Assembly (NCBI GenBank): GCA_958448635.1
Contig: CAUDEQ010000057.1
Span: forward strand, 1 to 12,626
Direction of reading: 5' to 3'
Length of the DNA stretch: 12,626 nucleotides
From: an uncultured Bacillota bacterium
GTDB lineage: Bacteria; Bacillota; Clostridia; Peptostreptococcales; Anaerovoracaceae
The notes under the pieces are model-generated. The model had not been told where the DNA came from. It saw nothing but the letters and a program-made list of their open reading frames with translations, and ran no database searches. Of this stretch, positions 5,532 through 12,573 are shown in pieces. The position numbers and the translations under genes were made by a program. The first letter of the stretch is position 1. Every line of letters starts with the position of its first letter.

Positions 5532-5559
5532 ATCGATGCAACAGCTTCAATCAGCCAAC
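5523..5559. repeat. Overlapping inverted repeat GTTGGCTGA/TCAGCCAAC
   Basis: GTTGGCTGA (5523-5531) is repeated in inverted orientation as TCAGCCAAC (5551-5559) across a 19-nt loop. The left arm is also the right terminal repeat of the 198-bp segment, giving a chain of inverted repeats with one common stem sequence. Confidence 0.7.
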
Positions 5560-5563
5560 GAGA

Positions 5564-5740
5564 CATATTTCGTAACGCCTACCTGCTTCGTAATGTTTTC
5601 ATATTTCGTAACGCCTGCCTGCTTCGTAATGTTTTCATATTCGTAACGCCTGCCTGCTTCGCAATGTTTTCATATTCGTAACGCCTGCCTGTTTCGTAAT
5701 GTTTTCATATTCGTAACGTATGCCTGCTTCGCAACGTCTG
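5564..5740. repeat. Tandem array of five 35-36 bp repeats
   Basis: Units start at 5564, 5600, 5636, 5671 and 5706. The first two are 36 bp and the next three 35 bp, the last being degenerate at its end. Each starts CATATT(T)CGTAACG and contains TTCGTAACG and CTTCGTAATG about 18 nt apart, so there is a sub-repeat of TTCGTAAYG. Units abut with no spacers, which rules out CRISPR. The array directly follows the inverted-repeat cluster. Possible roles include a binding array or a slippage-generated minisatellite. Confidence 0.88.
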
Positions 5741-5742
5741 AA

Positions 5743-5785
5743 TAAAAAACGCCGGTACCGTGAAGCATATGAAGCTTTCGGCGCA
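5743..5785 (-). terminator. Probable intrinsic terminator of the LUD gene
   Basis: On the minus strand CGCCG pairs with CGGCG at the base of a longer structure whose loop contains further complementarity (AGC...GCT), followed by TTTTTTATT. It starts about 45 nt past the stop codon at 5830. The stem is short with a large loop, so confidence is moderate. Confidence 0.5.
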
Positions 5786-5829
5786 GGCGCATTTTGCATA
5801 TTTATTTTACATGTATGGCTGTTCTGTCA

Positions 5830-6474
5830 TCAATATCCAAGATTCTCGTTTACCAATACCACGTGCAGTCTGTCGTCTATGCCGGAAAACCTCGTCGTGG
5901 TTGTAATGCTGCAGATGGTCTGACCTTTTATAAGGCAGCTGCCGCACTTACCGGTCAACGCACAAGGCGTCTGCTTGTCGAGCCTGATGCAGTTAGGCGG
6001 GCATGCGTCGCACTTTATCCTGTCTACGGCGTCCTCTTCCTTCATCACGATTTTGTTGGCTCCTGCCACCAGAATCACCTTGTCAGGTCCGAAAGCGATG
6101 GCTGCCACTCTGTTTCCTGTGCCGTCTATATTGACGATCACTCCATCCATGGTGATGGCATTCAGGCTGGAAAGATACACATCGCTGAAGAGAGAGCGCT
6201 TTCTCAGCTCTATAGGTGTAGCGCCGTCCTCACCGGGTGCCATCGGATCGTTGACATCGTAGTTTCCCGCCTTCAGCATATCCTTGATGCCGATTTGATC
6301 AAGAGTCAGGGAGCCGCCCCAGGATACCTTGGAGCCCTCCGGTATCATAGCCTTTATCAGCTCTGCCGCTTCGGCTGCGTTTTCACAGTAATGTCCTGTG
6401 ATATTTCTCTTTTCAAGGCTCTTGATAATGGTCTTTATCCTTACCTCGTTTCCTTTTTTGATGTTGATATTCAT
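5830..6474 (-). CDS. LUD-domain protein (LutC/YkgG-related, lactate-utilisation-type family)
   Basis: A 214-aa protein of the LUD (DUF162) family. Visible features are the VSWGGSLTLDQIGI strand-loop near 50-63, TMDGVIVNIDGTGNR (108-122), the AFGPDKVILVAGANKIV segment (127-143), and a C-terminal Cys-rich region typical of the clostridial branch: CDACPPNCIRLDKQTPC (155-171), KCGSC (176-180) and C188. The start ATG 6474 has an excellent AGAGGAGG site. LutC proteins act with iron-sulfur partners in lactate oxidation, but LutA and LutB partners are not in view and stand-alone members of this branch have no assigned reaction. The gene follows the PfkB gene on the same strand after a 421-bp gap. A perfect 6-bp hairpin (ATCGGC-GGA-GCCGAT) lies about 25 nt before the start codon and could affect expression. 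Confidence 0.88.
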   Translation of the reverse strand: MNINIKKGNEVRIKTIIKSLEKRNITGHYCENAAEAAELIKAMIPEGSKVSWGGSLTLDQIGIKDMLKAGNYDVNDPMAPGEDGATPIELRKRSLFSDVYLSSLNAITMDGVIVNIDGTGNRVAAIAFGPDKVILVAGANKIVMKEEDAVDRIKCDACPPNCIRLDKQTPCALTGKCGSCLIKGQTICSITTTTRFSGIDDRLHVVLVNENLGY

Positions 6475-6585
6475 TTCTTACCTCCTCTTTATAACAACAT
6501 CGGCTCCGCCGATTCTTTTTCATGCGTTAATTTTATTGAATCAGCAGTCCCTTATACCCTTTGCGGCTATACTTCCCCGGATGAT

Positions 6586-6778
6586 ATTTCTCGGCAGCGG
6601 TATATCACCCATACGCTTCTTCCTCCGAATTGAGACTGCACATGTCGCATTTTTCTCGCAAAGGCATATCACATATGCGCTCGATACAATCTGCCGGTGT
6701 CCGGGCTTGCTCTGCCATGTAAGTCATGGTCATGCCGGCAGAGATATATTCGGCAGAGAAATATCACATATACTTTCA
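6586..6778. repeat. Three interspersed copies of an ATATCAC-containing repeat
   Basis: Similar blocks occur at about 6586-6618, 6652-6681 and 6748-6778. Each reads roughly TTCTCGGCAGAG, then ATATCACATATRC, then CTT or CTC. They are separated by unrelated sequence and diverged by several substitutions. They could be operator sites for the LUD gene or remnants of an older repeat. Confidence 0.55.
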
Positions 6779-6798
6779 ATGCTTTTAGTTCTCTGCCT

Positions 6799-6857
6799 CG
6801 CAGGCAGCAGTCACATAAGCCGCAGGCAGCCGTCACATAAGCCGCAGGCAGCAGCCA
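6799..6857. repeat. 22-bp tandem repeat, 2.7 copies
   Basis: CGCAGGCAGCAGTCACATAA followed by GC is repeated at 6799-6820 and 6821-6842 with one change, and partially at 6843-6857. It starts about 40 nt downstream of the PfkB-gene stop codon. On the minus strand CTGCC-TGCGA-GGCAG could form a small hairpin. Confidence 0.75.
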
Positions 6858-6895
6858 TACAGGGAAGGCCGTACTTTCATCATTTCACTCTACTG

Positions 6896-7861
6896 TTACG
6901 CTTTTCCCTTTTCATTGAGCTTGTCGATGAGCCTTTCGTCGCTGCGCCCCGCCAGAAATTCAGCTGCCTTTTCCATGGCGAAGCCGCAGGTATCCTCGAA
7001 AGCTCTGCCCTCAAGGTCTGCCGCCACCACCGCTGCAGACACCATATCTCCTGCGCCGGCCGTTCCTGCAAAGGACAGCACTCTCTCAGGAGCCAGTACT
7101 CCCTCGGAAATGCCGCACTTATAGTAAAGGCCTCCGCCCTTTATGGTTATCACCGCTTTTTCCACGCCCTTTTCTTCAAAGGCCGCACCTGCCTCCATCA
7201 GCTGATCTGCACTGAGGACTGTTTTTTTCAGCATTGCCTCCGCCTCTGTCCTTCCGGGCATCACGCAGTAAAAGCCGCCGACCAGCCCCCTTGCCTTTAC
7301 AGCACCTTCATGGCCTGCCGGATCGAAGAAAAGCCTCTTGCCACCGTTTTTTCCGTATTTTTCTACAATGTATTCCATCGTTTCCTGCGGAAGACTTCCG
7401 TCCATGACTATCGCCTCCGAAGTTTCCAACAGCTCCTCCCACTGCGCTGCCAGCTCCGGTGTCATGGTCTCGTGCAGCCTGCTGTTGCCGAAGACCATCT
7501 GAGGGTCGTTGAGAACGTTGAGAAGCTCCACCTGCACAGGTGTCGAGCCTTCAACCCGCTTCACATGCGAAGCATCCACTCCTGCTTTTTTCAGCTGCTC
7601 CAGCACAGCCATCCCCAGAGCATCATCAGCAACCACCGACGCCAGTGCCACATCCTTTCCCATTTCAGCAAGGTGGCACGCTATATTGAAGGCGCTTCCG
7701 CTGTTTTCCACCTGGATTTCGTCTCCCTGCGCCACCTTGGCAGCTACATTGAGAGTATCGTAATCAAAGGTATCTCCCATCACAGGTCCGCCGAACTCCT
7801 CTTCCCTCGGCAGCATCCTGACCTTTACAGACATTCCTGCTCCGCCTACTACTGCTATCAT
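6896..7861 (-). CDS. PfkB-family carbohydrate or nucleoside kinase
   Basis: A 321-aa ribokinase-fold kinase that should transfer phosphate from ATP to a sugar or nucleoside. The N-terminal signature is SGSAFNIACHLAEMGKDVAL (54-73), followed by VVADDALG. The C-terminal signature TAGAGDMVSAA (267-277) carries the anion hole and catalytic Asp272. VITIKGGG (238-245) is the usual strand before the ATP site. The length is typical. ATG 7861 is preceded by AAGGAG at a suitable distance. The gene follows the uridine-kinase-like gene by 63 bp with no terminator between, suggesting co-transcription and a role in nucleoside or sugar salvage. The substrate cannot be told: ribokinase, pseudouridine-kinase-like and fructokinase-like activities are all possible. 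Confidence 0.9.
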   Translation of the reverse strand: MIAVVGGAGMSVKVRMLPREEEFGGPVMGDTFDYDTLNVAAKVAQGDEIQVENSGSAFNIACHLAEMGKDVALASVVADDALGMAVLEQLKKAGVDASHVKRVEGSTPVQVELLNVLNDPQMVFGNSRLHETMTPELAAQWEELLETSEAIVMDGSLPQETMEYIVEKYGKNGGKRLFFDPAGHEGAVKARGLVGGFYCVMPGRTEAEAMLKKTVLSADQLMEAGAAFEEKGVEKAVITIKGGGLYYKCGISEGVLAPERVLSFAGTAGAGDMVSAAVVAADLEGRAFEDTCGFAMEKAAEFLAGRSDERLIDKLNEKGKA

Positions 7862-7924
7862 ATCATCTTCTCCTTATATCTCGTCATTCAATGTTACCTG
7901 TCATACAAAGCTTCTGCCTTGAAT

Positions 7925-9589
7925 TTATTCCACAAATACGCTTCCGCCTATGAATTCCCTTATTATTGAATTGTTGGGAATAGCGCTCTCGTCCTCTATG
8001 CTGTCGAAAAACCTGGTGAGCTTGAGAAGTCTCACCGCCTCCGAATACTCAGGCTGCGAATCGTCGATTTCCTCCAGAAGAGTTTCCACATACTTCTTGA
8101 GCACTGCCAGCTCATACGCCAGCGCCGTATTGAACACCACGTCCGCCTCGCCGTTGAACGGGAATATGTTCTTGTCCTCGCCGGCACGCACCTGAGTCCA
8201 CTGGTCTATATTTCCTGCCGCCGACTTGTTCCTGTACTTGTAATCTCTCACTATTCGTCTCAGGATTCTGGCGTCTGTCGTCGGCACCCTGTTGTGAGAG
8301 TCTATGTTCAGCTGTGTGAACGGGCTGACGTATATCCTGAATTTCTGACTGTCATCTATGAACTCCGTCAGCTTGCCGTTGAGTGCATGGATTCCCTCTA
8401 TCACTATAGGCTGGTCGCTCCTTATGGATGTCAATCTTCTGCCGAAGCGCTTTTCTCCCGTCAGGAAGTCAAACTCAGGCATATCCACCACCTTGCCGGA
8501 AAGCAGATCGTTCATGTTTCTGTTGAAAAGCTCCGTATCGAGAGCTTCGATATCCTCGTAATTGGGTTTTCCGTTCTCGTCCAACGGAGTATCGGACCTT
8601 TCCACGAAGTAATCGTCAGTTCCCATATAAAGGGGCTCAAGGCCGTTGACTCTCAGCTGTATGCAGAGGCGCTTCGCAGTGGTCGTCTTCCCCGATGACG
8701 ACGGCCCCGCTATCAATATTATCCTCTTGCGCTGCTCCGTTATCATATCGGCCATTTCAGCAATCTTCTTCTCATGAAGGGCCTCGCACAGAAGAATCAT
8801 ATCATCGGCCTTTCCCTCTGCAATCTTCTGATTCAGGTCAGGAAGATAATCGACTCCCAGAAGCCTCTGCCATTTCTTGGCCTCGCTGAAGGCGAGGTGC
8901 AGATTTCTGTCGTCTATGTATTCAGGTATCCTGTCCGGCTCCGTAGGATACGGAAATCTAAGAAGCACTCCGTCGGCATACTTCTTCAGCTGAAAATATT
9001 CCACATAGCCTGTGGACGGAGCCATAAGTCCGTAAAAGAAATTGCTGTATCCGTCTATCTCGTAGAATTTCGCTCTGGTTATATTATCATTGCTTTCCAG
9101 CAGCCTCTCCTTCACATAAAAGCCTTGACGTCTGCATATCTCCAGCGCCTCCTGCCTCGTGTACTCCTTCTTAACGATGGGGATATCCTCGTCCACTATG
9201 CAGCGCATCCTGTCCTCTATGGCCTTCACCTGTGCCTCGGTTACTTCCCCTTCATTCCCTATTATCGTGTAGAGACCTTTATTGAGGGAATTTTCTATCT
9301 CGACTGCCACATCTCCCATCACATCTCTGACCGCCTTGAGGTATACCAGCGATATGGTGTGCTGATAGGAAAGATATGCGCTGTGGGTCCTTATATCCAG
9401 CAGCTCGATGGTCGAATCCTGTTCTATGGTGAATCCCAGCTCCTTATCTCTGCCGTTCACCCTCGCTATCATTATCCTGTATGGCAGCCTGCTCTCATAT
9501 TCATTTACCAGCTCTTCCAGTCTGAAAGCGCTGTCTCTTGTTATACGCATCGGCTCGGCGCCGGGTCTGAGCCTAAGTTCGATTATCAT
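7925..9589 (-). CDS. Uridine-kinase/phosphoribulokinase-type nucleoside kinase with TGS and ThrRS-like N-terminal domains
   Basis: A 554-aa fusion protein. Residues about 1-65 resemble a TGS domain and about 70-230 the second additional (editing-like) domain of threonyl-tRNA synthetase. Residues about 285-500 form a P-loop kinase with Walker A GPSSSGKT (295-302), the TDDYF acidic motif (324-328), IEGIHALN (397-404) and RRIVRDY (444-450). This architecture is known in clostridia and Thermotogales and is annotated as nucleoside or uridine kinase; the job of the tRNA-synthetase-like half is unclear. ATG 9589 follows a GAAAGGAAG site. It is the first gene of a likely operon with the PfkB kinase and has an extended -10 promoter. 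Nucleoside phosphorylation is inferred from family membership. Confidence 0.92.
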   Translation of the reverse strand: MIIELRLRPGAEPMRITRDSAFRLEELVNEYESRLPYRIMIARVNGRDKELGFTIEQDSTIELLDIRTHSAYLSYQHTISLVYLKAVRDVMGDVAVEIENSLNKGLYTIIGNEGEVTEAQVKAIEDRMRCIVDEDIPIVKKEYTRQEALEICRRQGFYVKERLLESNDNITRAKFYEIDGYSNFFYGLMAPSTGYVEYFQLKKYADGVLLRFPYPTEPDRIPEYIDDRNLHLAFSEAKKWQRLLGVDYLPDLNQKIAEGKADDMILLCEALHEKKIAEMADMITEQRKRIILIAGPSSSGKTTTAKRLCIQLRVNGLEPLYMGTDDYFVERSDTPLDENGKPNYEDIEALDTELFNRNMNDLLSGKVVDMPEFDFLTGEKRFGRRLTSIRSDQPIVIEGIHALNGKLTEFIDDSQKFRIYVSPFTQLNIDSHNRVPTTDARILRRIVRDYKYRNKSAAGNIDQWTQVRAGEDKNIFPFNGEADVVFNTALAYELAVLKKYVETLLEEIDDSQPEYSEAVRLLKLTRFFDSIEDESAIPNNSIIREFIGGSVFVE

Positions 9590-9624
9590 ATACGCTTCCT
9601 TTCATATAACATCCGCATGAAATA

Positions 9625-9641
9625 AGTATACCACATATGTG
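9625..9641 (-). promoter_or_regulatory. Extended -10 promoter with overlapping palindrome
   Basis: On the minus strand TGGTATACT (9625-9633) is an extended -10 element about 35 nt before the start codon at 9589, with no good -35 box. The 10-bp palindrome CACATATGTG (9632-9641) overlaps its upstream side and could be an operator. Confidence 0.55.
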
Positions 9642-9789
9642 TTTTTAATTACACATAAGAAAATATGCTGCGACACAATGAAAGTTTACTGTTATCGGAA
9701 ATAAGGGAAATTCGTCTATTCTCTATAATATCTCCACCTAATATAAATGGCACACATCAAATAAATGCACTCGATATTTCCTGTCATCA

Positions 9790-9819
9790 CAAAAAACCGA
9801 CGCCTTAATACGTCGGTTT
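9790..9819 (-). terminator. Intrinsic terminator after ydbC copy A
   Basis: On the minus strand ACCGACG-TATTAAGG-CGTCGGT forms a 7-bp stem (8 bp with a closing A-T pair) followed by a T run and G, about 40 nt past the stop codon at 9859. Confidence 0.85.
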
Positions 9820-9858
9820 CATGTCTTTTCTGCGGCTGCCTCGTACGGATTCACCGTA

Positions 9859-10260
9859 TCAGAAGCCATTGGCATGCTCTTGAGTCCGGAAAGCCTCTCC
9901 TGCGTCGTCCGCATACGAGCTTTCACCCTCCAAAGTCTCCGCAGCTGTCATCTGAGTCGGCTCTGCAGACTCCTCTGCGGCTGCGCTTCTCTCTGAAGGT
10001 TCTCTTCTGAATCTGTTTTCGATGCGCCTTTTCTTCATCAGCTCGAATATCTGTCTCATTTCCTTCTCGTGAAGCGTCACCCCTCTGGACATATGCTCAT
10101 GGGCCATGTCCCAATCCCTGATATCGTATTTCGGCTGTCCTCCGTTCCAGCTCACAAGATTCAGTTCCTTGTTCCAGCCCGTAGAATGAGTGGACAGCAC
10201 GCCGATATGCTCCATGATTTCAAATCGCACCTCCCTGTCATATCCGCTGTTTGTCGACAT
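9859..10260 (-). CDS. PC4/YdbC-family single-stranded-nucleic-acid-binding protein (copy A, intact cassette)
   Basis: A 133-aa protein. The core at residues 1-80 matches YdbC of lactic-acid bacteria and the eukaryotic PC4 fold: YDREVRFEIMEHIGVLS, TGWNKELNLVSWNGG, KYDIRDWDMAHEHMSRG, TLHEKEMRQIFELMKKRR. A tail of about 50 residues rich in Glu, Ala and Ser follows. ATG 10260 is preceded by AAAGGAG at 8 nt. The gene has a perfect -35 promoter, the conserved leader element and its own terminator, and lies directly downstream of the complete aminotransferase. YdbC proteins bind single-stranded DNA; the cellular role is not settled. A direct functional link to the aminotransferase is possible but not shown, because a terminator separates them. 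Confidence 0.9.
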   Translation of the reverse strand: MSTNSGYDREVRFEIMEHIGVLSTHSTGWNKELNLVSWNGGQPKYDIRDWDMAHEHMSRGVTLHEKEMRQIFELMKKRRIENRFRREPSERSAAAEESAEPTQMTAAETLEGESSYADDAGEAFRTQEHANGF

Positions 10261-10293
10261 AATTCAATCTCCTTTCCCTTTTTCTGTAAATAT

Positions 10294-10316
10294 CTTGAAA
10301 CAATACCACTTTTTGT
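10294..10316 (-). promoter_or_regulatory. Conserved leader element of copy A
   Basis: The minus strand reads AAAAAGTGGTATTGTTTC, one base different from the elements at 3767-3789 and 4534-4556, again beginning at the predicted transcription start. The flanking leader is much less conserved, so this block appears to be selected. Confidence 0.6.
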
Positions 10317-10322
10317 ATGCAT

Positions 10323-10351
10323 ATATTACTATATATGGAAATATTTGTCAA
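10323..10351 (-). promoter_or_regulatory. Sigma-70-type promoter of ydbC copy A
   Basis: TTGACA (10346-10351) and TAATAT (10323-10328) with a 17-nt spacer on the minus strand. Same geometry as the copy B promoter. Confidence 0.85.
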
Positions 10352-10380
10352 CACATTTCTCCTTTTTTTTTCGCCGCACA

Positions 10381-10422
10381 ATAAAAACAGCCTCTCCCAT
10401 AAAAAACCCATGGGGAGGCTGT
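10381..10422 (-). terminator. Intrinsic terminator of the aminotransferase
   Basis: On the minus strand ACAGCCTCCCCAT and ATGGGAGAGGCTGT pair with one bulge around a loop of about 10 nt, followed by TTTTATT. It lies about 60 nt past the stop codon at 10484 and 30 nt before the ydbC promoter. Confidence 0.85.
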
Positions 10423-10483
10423 CTGTGCTTCTCTGTATTCTGCGCTTAAGCATATTTATTTCGCATTTTATGCGCTGTCACAT

Positions 10484-11719
10484 CTATTTCATGGCTTCCT
10501 TTATCATGGCCGGCAGCCTTCTGCATTTTTCCTCCGAAATGGAGGCGATGGAAACTCTCAGCCCTTTGGCCAGCGGAACTATGAAGAGCCCCTGCTTTTC
10601 CAGCTTGGCGCTGACGGAGTCGGGATTGTCACAAGGAATCGAAATGAAGAAGCCGGCATCGAAAGGAACCGTCTCCAGCCCACATTCCTCTGCAGCCTTT
10701 TCAAATGCTCTGCCTCTGGCTATGAGCATATCCCTGTAAAAGGCTCTCTCTTCGTTGACCTTTTCGAGAAGCTCCGCATCACCGTATATTCTGGAAAGTA
10801 TTACCTGTGCCACCTTGGCGCTGTTGGACCATGAGCCCCTTGACGAATACTCGCATACTCTTTTGAACTCATCTGCGATCTCCTTGGTTTTGGCAACGCA
10901 GATCATTGCACCGCATCTCGTTCCATAGAGAGTATATGTCTTGGAAAGGCTGTACGCCATTATCGAGATGACATTTTCCGGAAGCTTTTCCAGCTTAGGC
11001 AGAAATCTTCTGTATTCCTCCTCATCTCCCGCAAAATCTATGTATGCCGCATCGATCACAAGAGCGATGGCTTTACCGCAGGCAGCAGCCTCCGTAAGCA
11101 CCTCTATAACGCTGTCCCAGTCCTCCAGCGTGAGAGAATATCCCGTAGGATTGTGAGCAGGCGTATTGATTATGATTACGAGGCTTTCCTGGACAGACAG
11201 GAGCGAATTCACCTTTTCGCTGAAGGATTTCGTATTGAACTTTCTTTCAGGTGTAAAGAACTCGAAGGTGTCTATCGATCTGCCGATTTCACCCGCTATG
11301 GTATTGTAGGGAGACCAGTGCCAGTCACTTGTCAACACCTTGTCTCCGCCATCCGAGTAATTTGATATCACGTTTCTCAGCGAGCCTGTTCCTCCCGGCG
11401 TTGCTACAGCCTCTGTGAAGCCCTTCGGCTGATGGATACCGAAGGCAGCCTTCTGAACAGCCTCCTTGAACGGCGCTATTCCTCCTATCGGAGCATAGTC
11501 CGCATAATCTCTAGGGCTGAGATGCTTGAAAACCTCATTTACAGACGACAGCACCACCAGCTCGCCGTTGTCATCCAGCAGAGAGCCTATGGTAGCATTG
11601 ATGACCTTGTCCGCACCCTTTTCAGCAGCCATTTTCTTAGCTCTGTTGCTTATACCGAAAATTTTGTCTTCCTGAGGAATATGTCTGCCATTTCCTCTTG
11701 CTAAAATATATTCTGACAT
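10484..11719 (-). CDS. PLP-dependent class I/II aminotransferase
   Basis: A complete 411-aa fold-type I aminotransferase that should move an amino group between an amino acid and a 2-oxo acid. Visible features are Y75 and the glycine-rich region near 78-80, TPGGTGSLRN (107-116) in the PLP phosphate-binding area, NTPAHNPTGY with Asn190 (185-194), VIDAAYIDF with Asp223, the PLP Schiff-base lysine Lys260 in AYSLSKTYTLYGTR (255-268), and Arg388 in GLRVSIAS for the substrate carboxylate. The start ATG 11719 has a GAGAGGTGA site. Members of this group are annotated as aspartate or aromatic aminotransferases; the true substrate cannot be told. It has its own promoter and a strong terminator. Two broken copies of its 3' end lie at 3910-3956 and 4680-5012. 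Confidence 0.93.
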   Translation of the reverse strand: MSEYILARGNGRHIPQEDKIFGISNRAKKMAAEKGADKVINATIGSLLDDNGELVVLSSVNEVFKHLSPRDYADYAPIGGIAPFKEAVQKAAFGIHQPKGFTEAVATPGGTGSLRNVISNYSDGGDKVLTSDWHWSPYNTIAGEIGRSIDTFEFFTPERKFNTKSFSEKVNSLLSVQESLVIIINTPAHNPTGYSLTLEDWDSVIEVLTEAAACGKAIALVIDAAYIDFAGDEEEYRRFLPKLEKLPENVISIMAYSLSKTYTLYGTRCGAMICVAKTKEIADEFKRVCEYSSRGSWSNSAKVAQVILSRIYGDAELLEKVNEERAFYRDMLIARGRAFEKAAEECGLETVPFDAGFFISIPCDNPDSVSAKLEKQGLFIVPLAKGLRVSIASISEEKCRRLPAMIKEAMK

Positions 11720-11752
11720 TTGTCACCTCTCAAAAAAATTCAAATCTTTTTT

Positions 11753-11781
11753 AGAATATCACACTCCACTTTTTATTACAA
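11753..11781 (-). promoter_or_regulatory. Predicted promoter of the aminotransferase
   Basis: TTGTAA (11776-11781) and TATTCT (11753-11758) with a 17-nt spacer on the minus strand, about 30 nt upstream of the start codon. The spacer contains AAAAAGTGGAGTG, which shares AAAAAGTGG with the leader element of the ydbC genes, though at a different position relative to the promoter. Confidence 0.55.
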
Positions 11782-11866
11782 GTAATTAGCATCATTAAAA
11801 TCACTTTACCGGCAGTATTAAAATTTCACTCCCTGTCGATAATAACATCATGGGAGGAAAACGCAC

Positions 11867-12505
11867 ATGAGACAGGAAAAGAAAAAAAGCAACATGCCTG
11901 CAGCCGCTCTTATCCTGTGCTTCTGCCTGATGGCCCTTATTTCCATATTCATGGTAAAGGCCAGCATAGATAAGGTAAAGAACAGCATGGAAACTGCCGA
12001 TGTAGTGAAAAAACAGGCGGTGGAGGATGTGGAAAAGCCGGAGCCTCAGGTGGTGGACAGCGTGGAGAATGCAGACGTACAAGATGAAAGCAACAGCTCT
12101 TCGGAGTTTATTTTCCCCGTGGAGGGAGAAATCATCATGGAGCATTCCATGGACATGCCTGTATACTGGAAGACTCTGGATCAGTACATGACCCACTCCG
12201 GAATAGATATAGCTTCAGAGACGGGAACGGCAGTACAGGCCTTTGCAGGCGGTACGGTGACTAAAATAGACGAGGACGACAGCATGGGTGTGACCGTGGA
12301 GATAAATCACGGCAACGGATTGATATCTGTATACAGCAATCTGGCGGCAGACGGACTGATCGAGCTGGGAGAGGTGGTTCCCCAGGGTACGGTGATAGGC
12401 AAGGTGGGTCAAAGCTCGCTCTTCGAATTCGAAAGCCCGGACCATCTCCATTTCGAGCTAATCAAGGGCGGTCAGCCGGTGGACCCTCTTGATTATCTTA
12501 AGTGA
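11867..12505 (+). CDS. Membrane-anchored M23 peptidase-like protein, SpoIIQ-like
   Basis: A 212-aa protein with a short basic N-terminus, one transmembrane segment (about 11-31), a charged linker (35-80) and a C-terminal M23/LytM domain (about 83-210). FPVEGEIIMEHSMD, YWKTLDQYMTHSGIDIA and AFAGGTVTKI match the SpoIIQ pattern. The metal ligands of active M23 enzymes are present: His110 and Asp114 in HSGID and His195 in HLHFE, plus His148. In SpoIIQ-type proteins the domain faces the space between forespore and mother cell and contacts SpoIIIAH; clostridial forms keep the metal site. ATG 11867 has a GGGAGGA site. It is divergent from the aminotransferase. A GCATC...CGGCAGTATT sequence upstream vaguely recalls a sigma-F/G promoter but is too weak to call. 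It could equally be another envelope M23 hydrolase. Confidence 0.85.
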   Translation: MRQEKKKSNMPAAALILCFCLMALISIFMVKASIDKVKNSMETADVVKKQAVEDVEKPEPQVVDSVENADVQDESNSSSEFIFPVEGEIIMEHSMDMPVYWKTLDQYMTHSGIDIASETGTAVQAFAGGTVTKIDEDDSMGVTVEINHGNGLISVYSNLAADGLIELGEVVPQGTVIGKVGQSSLFEFESPDHLHFELIKGGQPVDPLDYLK

Positions 12506-12573
12506 CCATTTCCCTTGGCTCCACACGAGCCGCAGAACAGCTTCTCGCATCACCTTCAGCCCTCTTTCCATGA

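Larger units (their letters stand above)
5057..5829. other. Gene-poor, repeat-rich spacer
   Basis: I see no supportable gene here. The first 250 bases are T-rich on the plus strand and give only low-complexity lysine/arginine-rich or phenylalanine-rich frames. The rest is made of the inverted repeats at 5334-5559, the tandem array at 5564-5740 and the LUD-gene terminator at 5743-5785. Confidence 0.7.
6475..6895. other. 421-bp intergenic region with interspersed and tandem repeats
   Basis: Between the PfkB-type kinase and the LUD gene I find no supportable gene. The region holds three diverged copies of a roughly 31-bp sequence containing ATATCAC (6586-6778), a 22-bp tandem repeat (6799-6857), and the hairpin before the LUD gene. 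A 37-codon minus-strand frame (6605-6718) has no ribosome binding site. Confidence 0.6.

Noticed and set aside
5564..5740. CRISPR array
   Set aside because: The 35-36 bp units follow one another with no unique spacers and no cas genes are in view; it is a plain tandem repeat.
6495..6520. Plus-strand hairpin ATCGGC-TCC-GCCGAT with TCTTTTT as a terminator
   Set aside because: No plus-strand gene ends here. It more likely forms in the leader of the minus-strand LUD gene or is incidental.
5794..6633. Plus-strand open frame of 279 codons
   Set aside because: Antisense to the LUD gene, low plausibility translation and no start signal.
6605..6718. 37-codon minus-strand frame with a C-rich peptide (ICDMPLREKCDMCS)
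   Set aside because: No ribosome binding site, and the Cys-containing parts coincide with the interspersed DNA repeat, which gives similar short peptides in other frames. A real small protein cannot be excluded but is not supported.
7672..7690. Plus-strand TGGCACGCTATATTGA as a sigma-54 promoter
   Set aside because: The -12 element is TTGA instead of TTGC, and it lies inside the PfkB gene in antisense with no gene downstream.
6398..7969. Long plus-strand open frame of 523 codons
   Set aside because: It lies antisense to the PfkB kinase and the LUD gene start. Its translation is rich in His, Cys and Arg with no domain, and it has no ribosome binding site.
8774..9625. Plus-strand open frame of 283 codons
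   Set aside because: Shadow of the uridine-kinase-type gene on the other strand; no recognisable motif.
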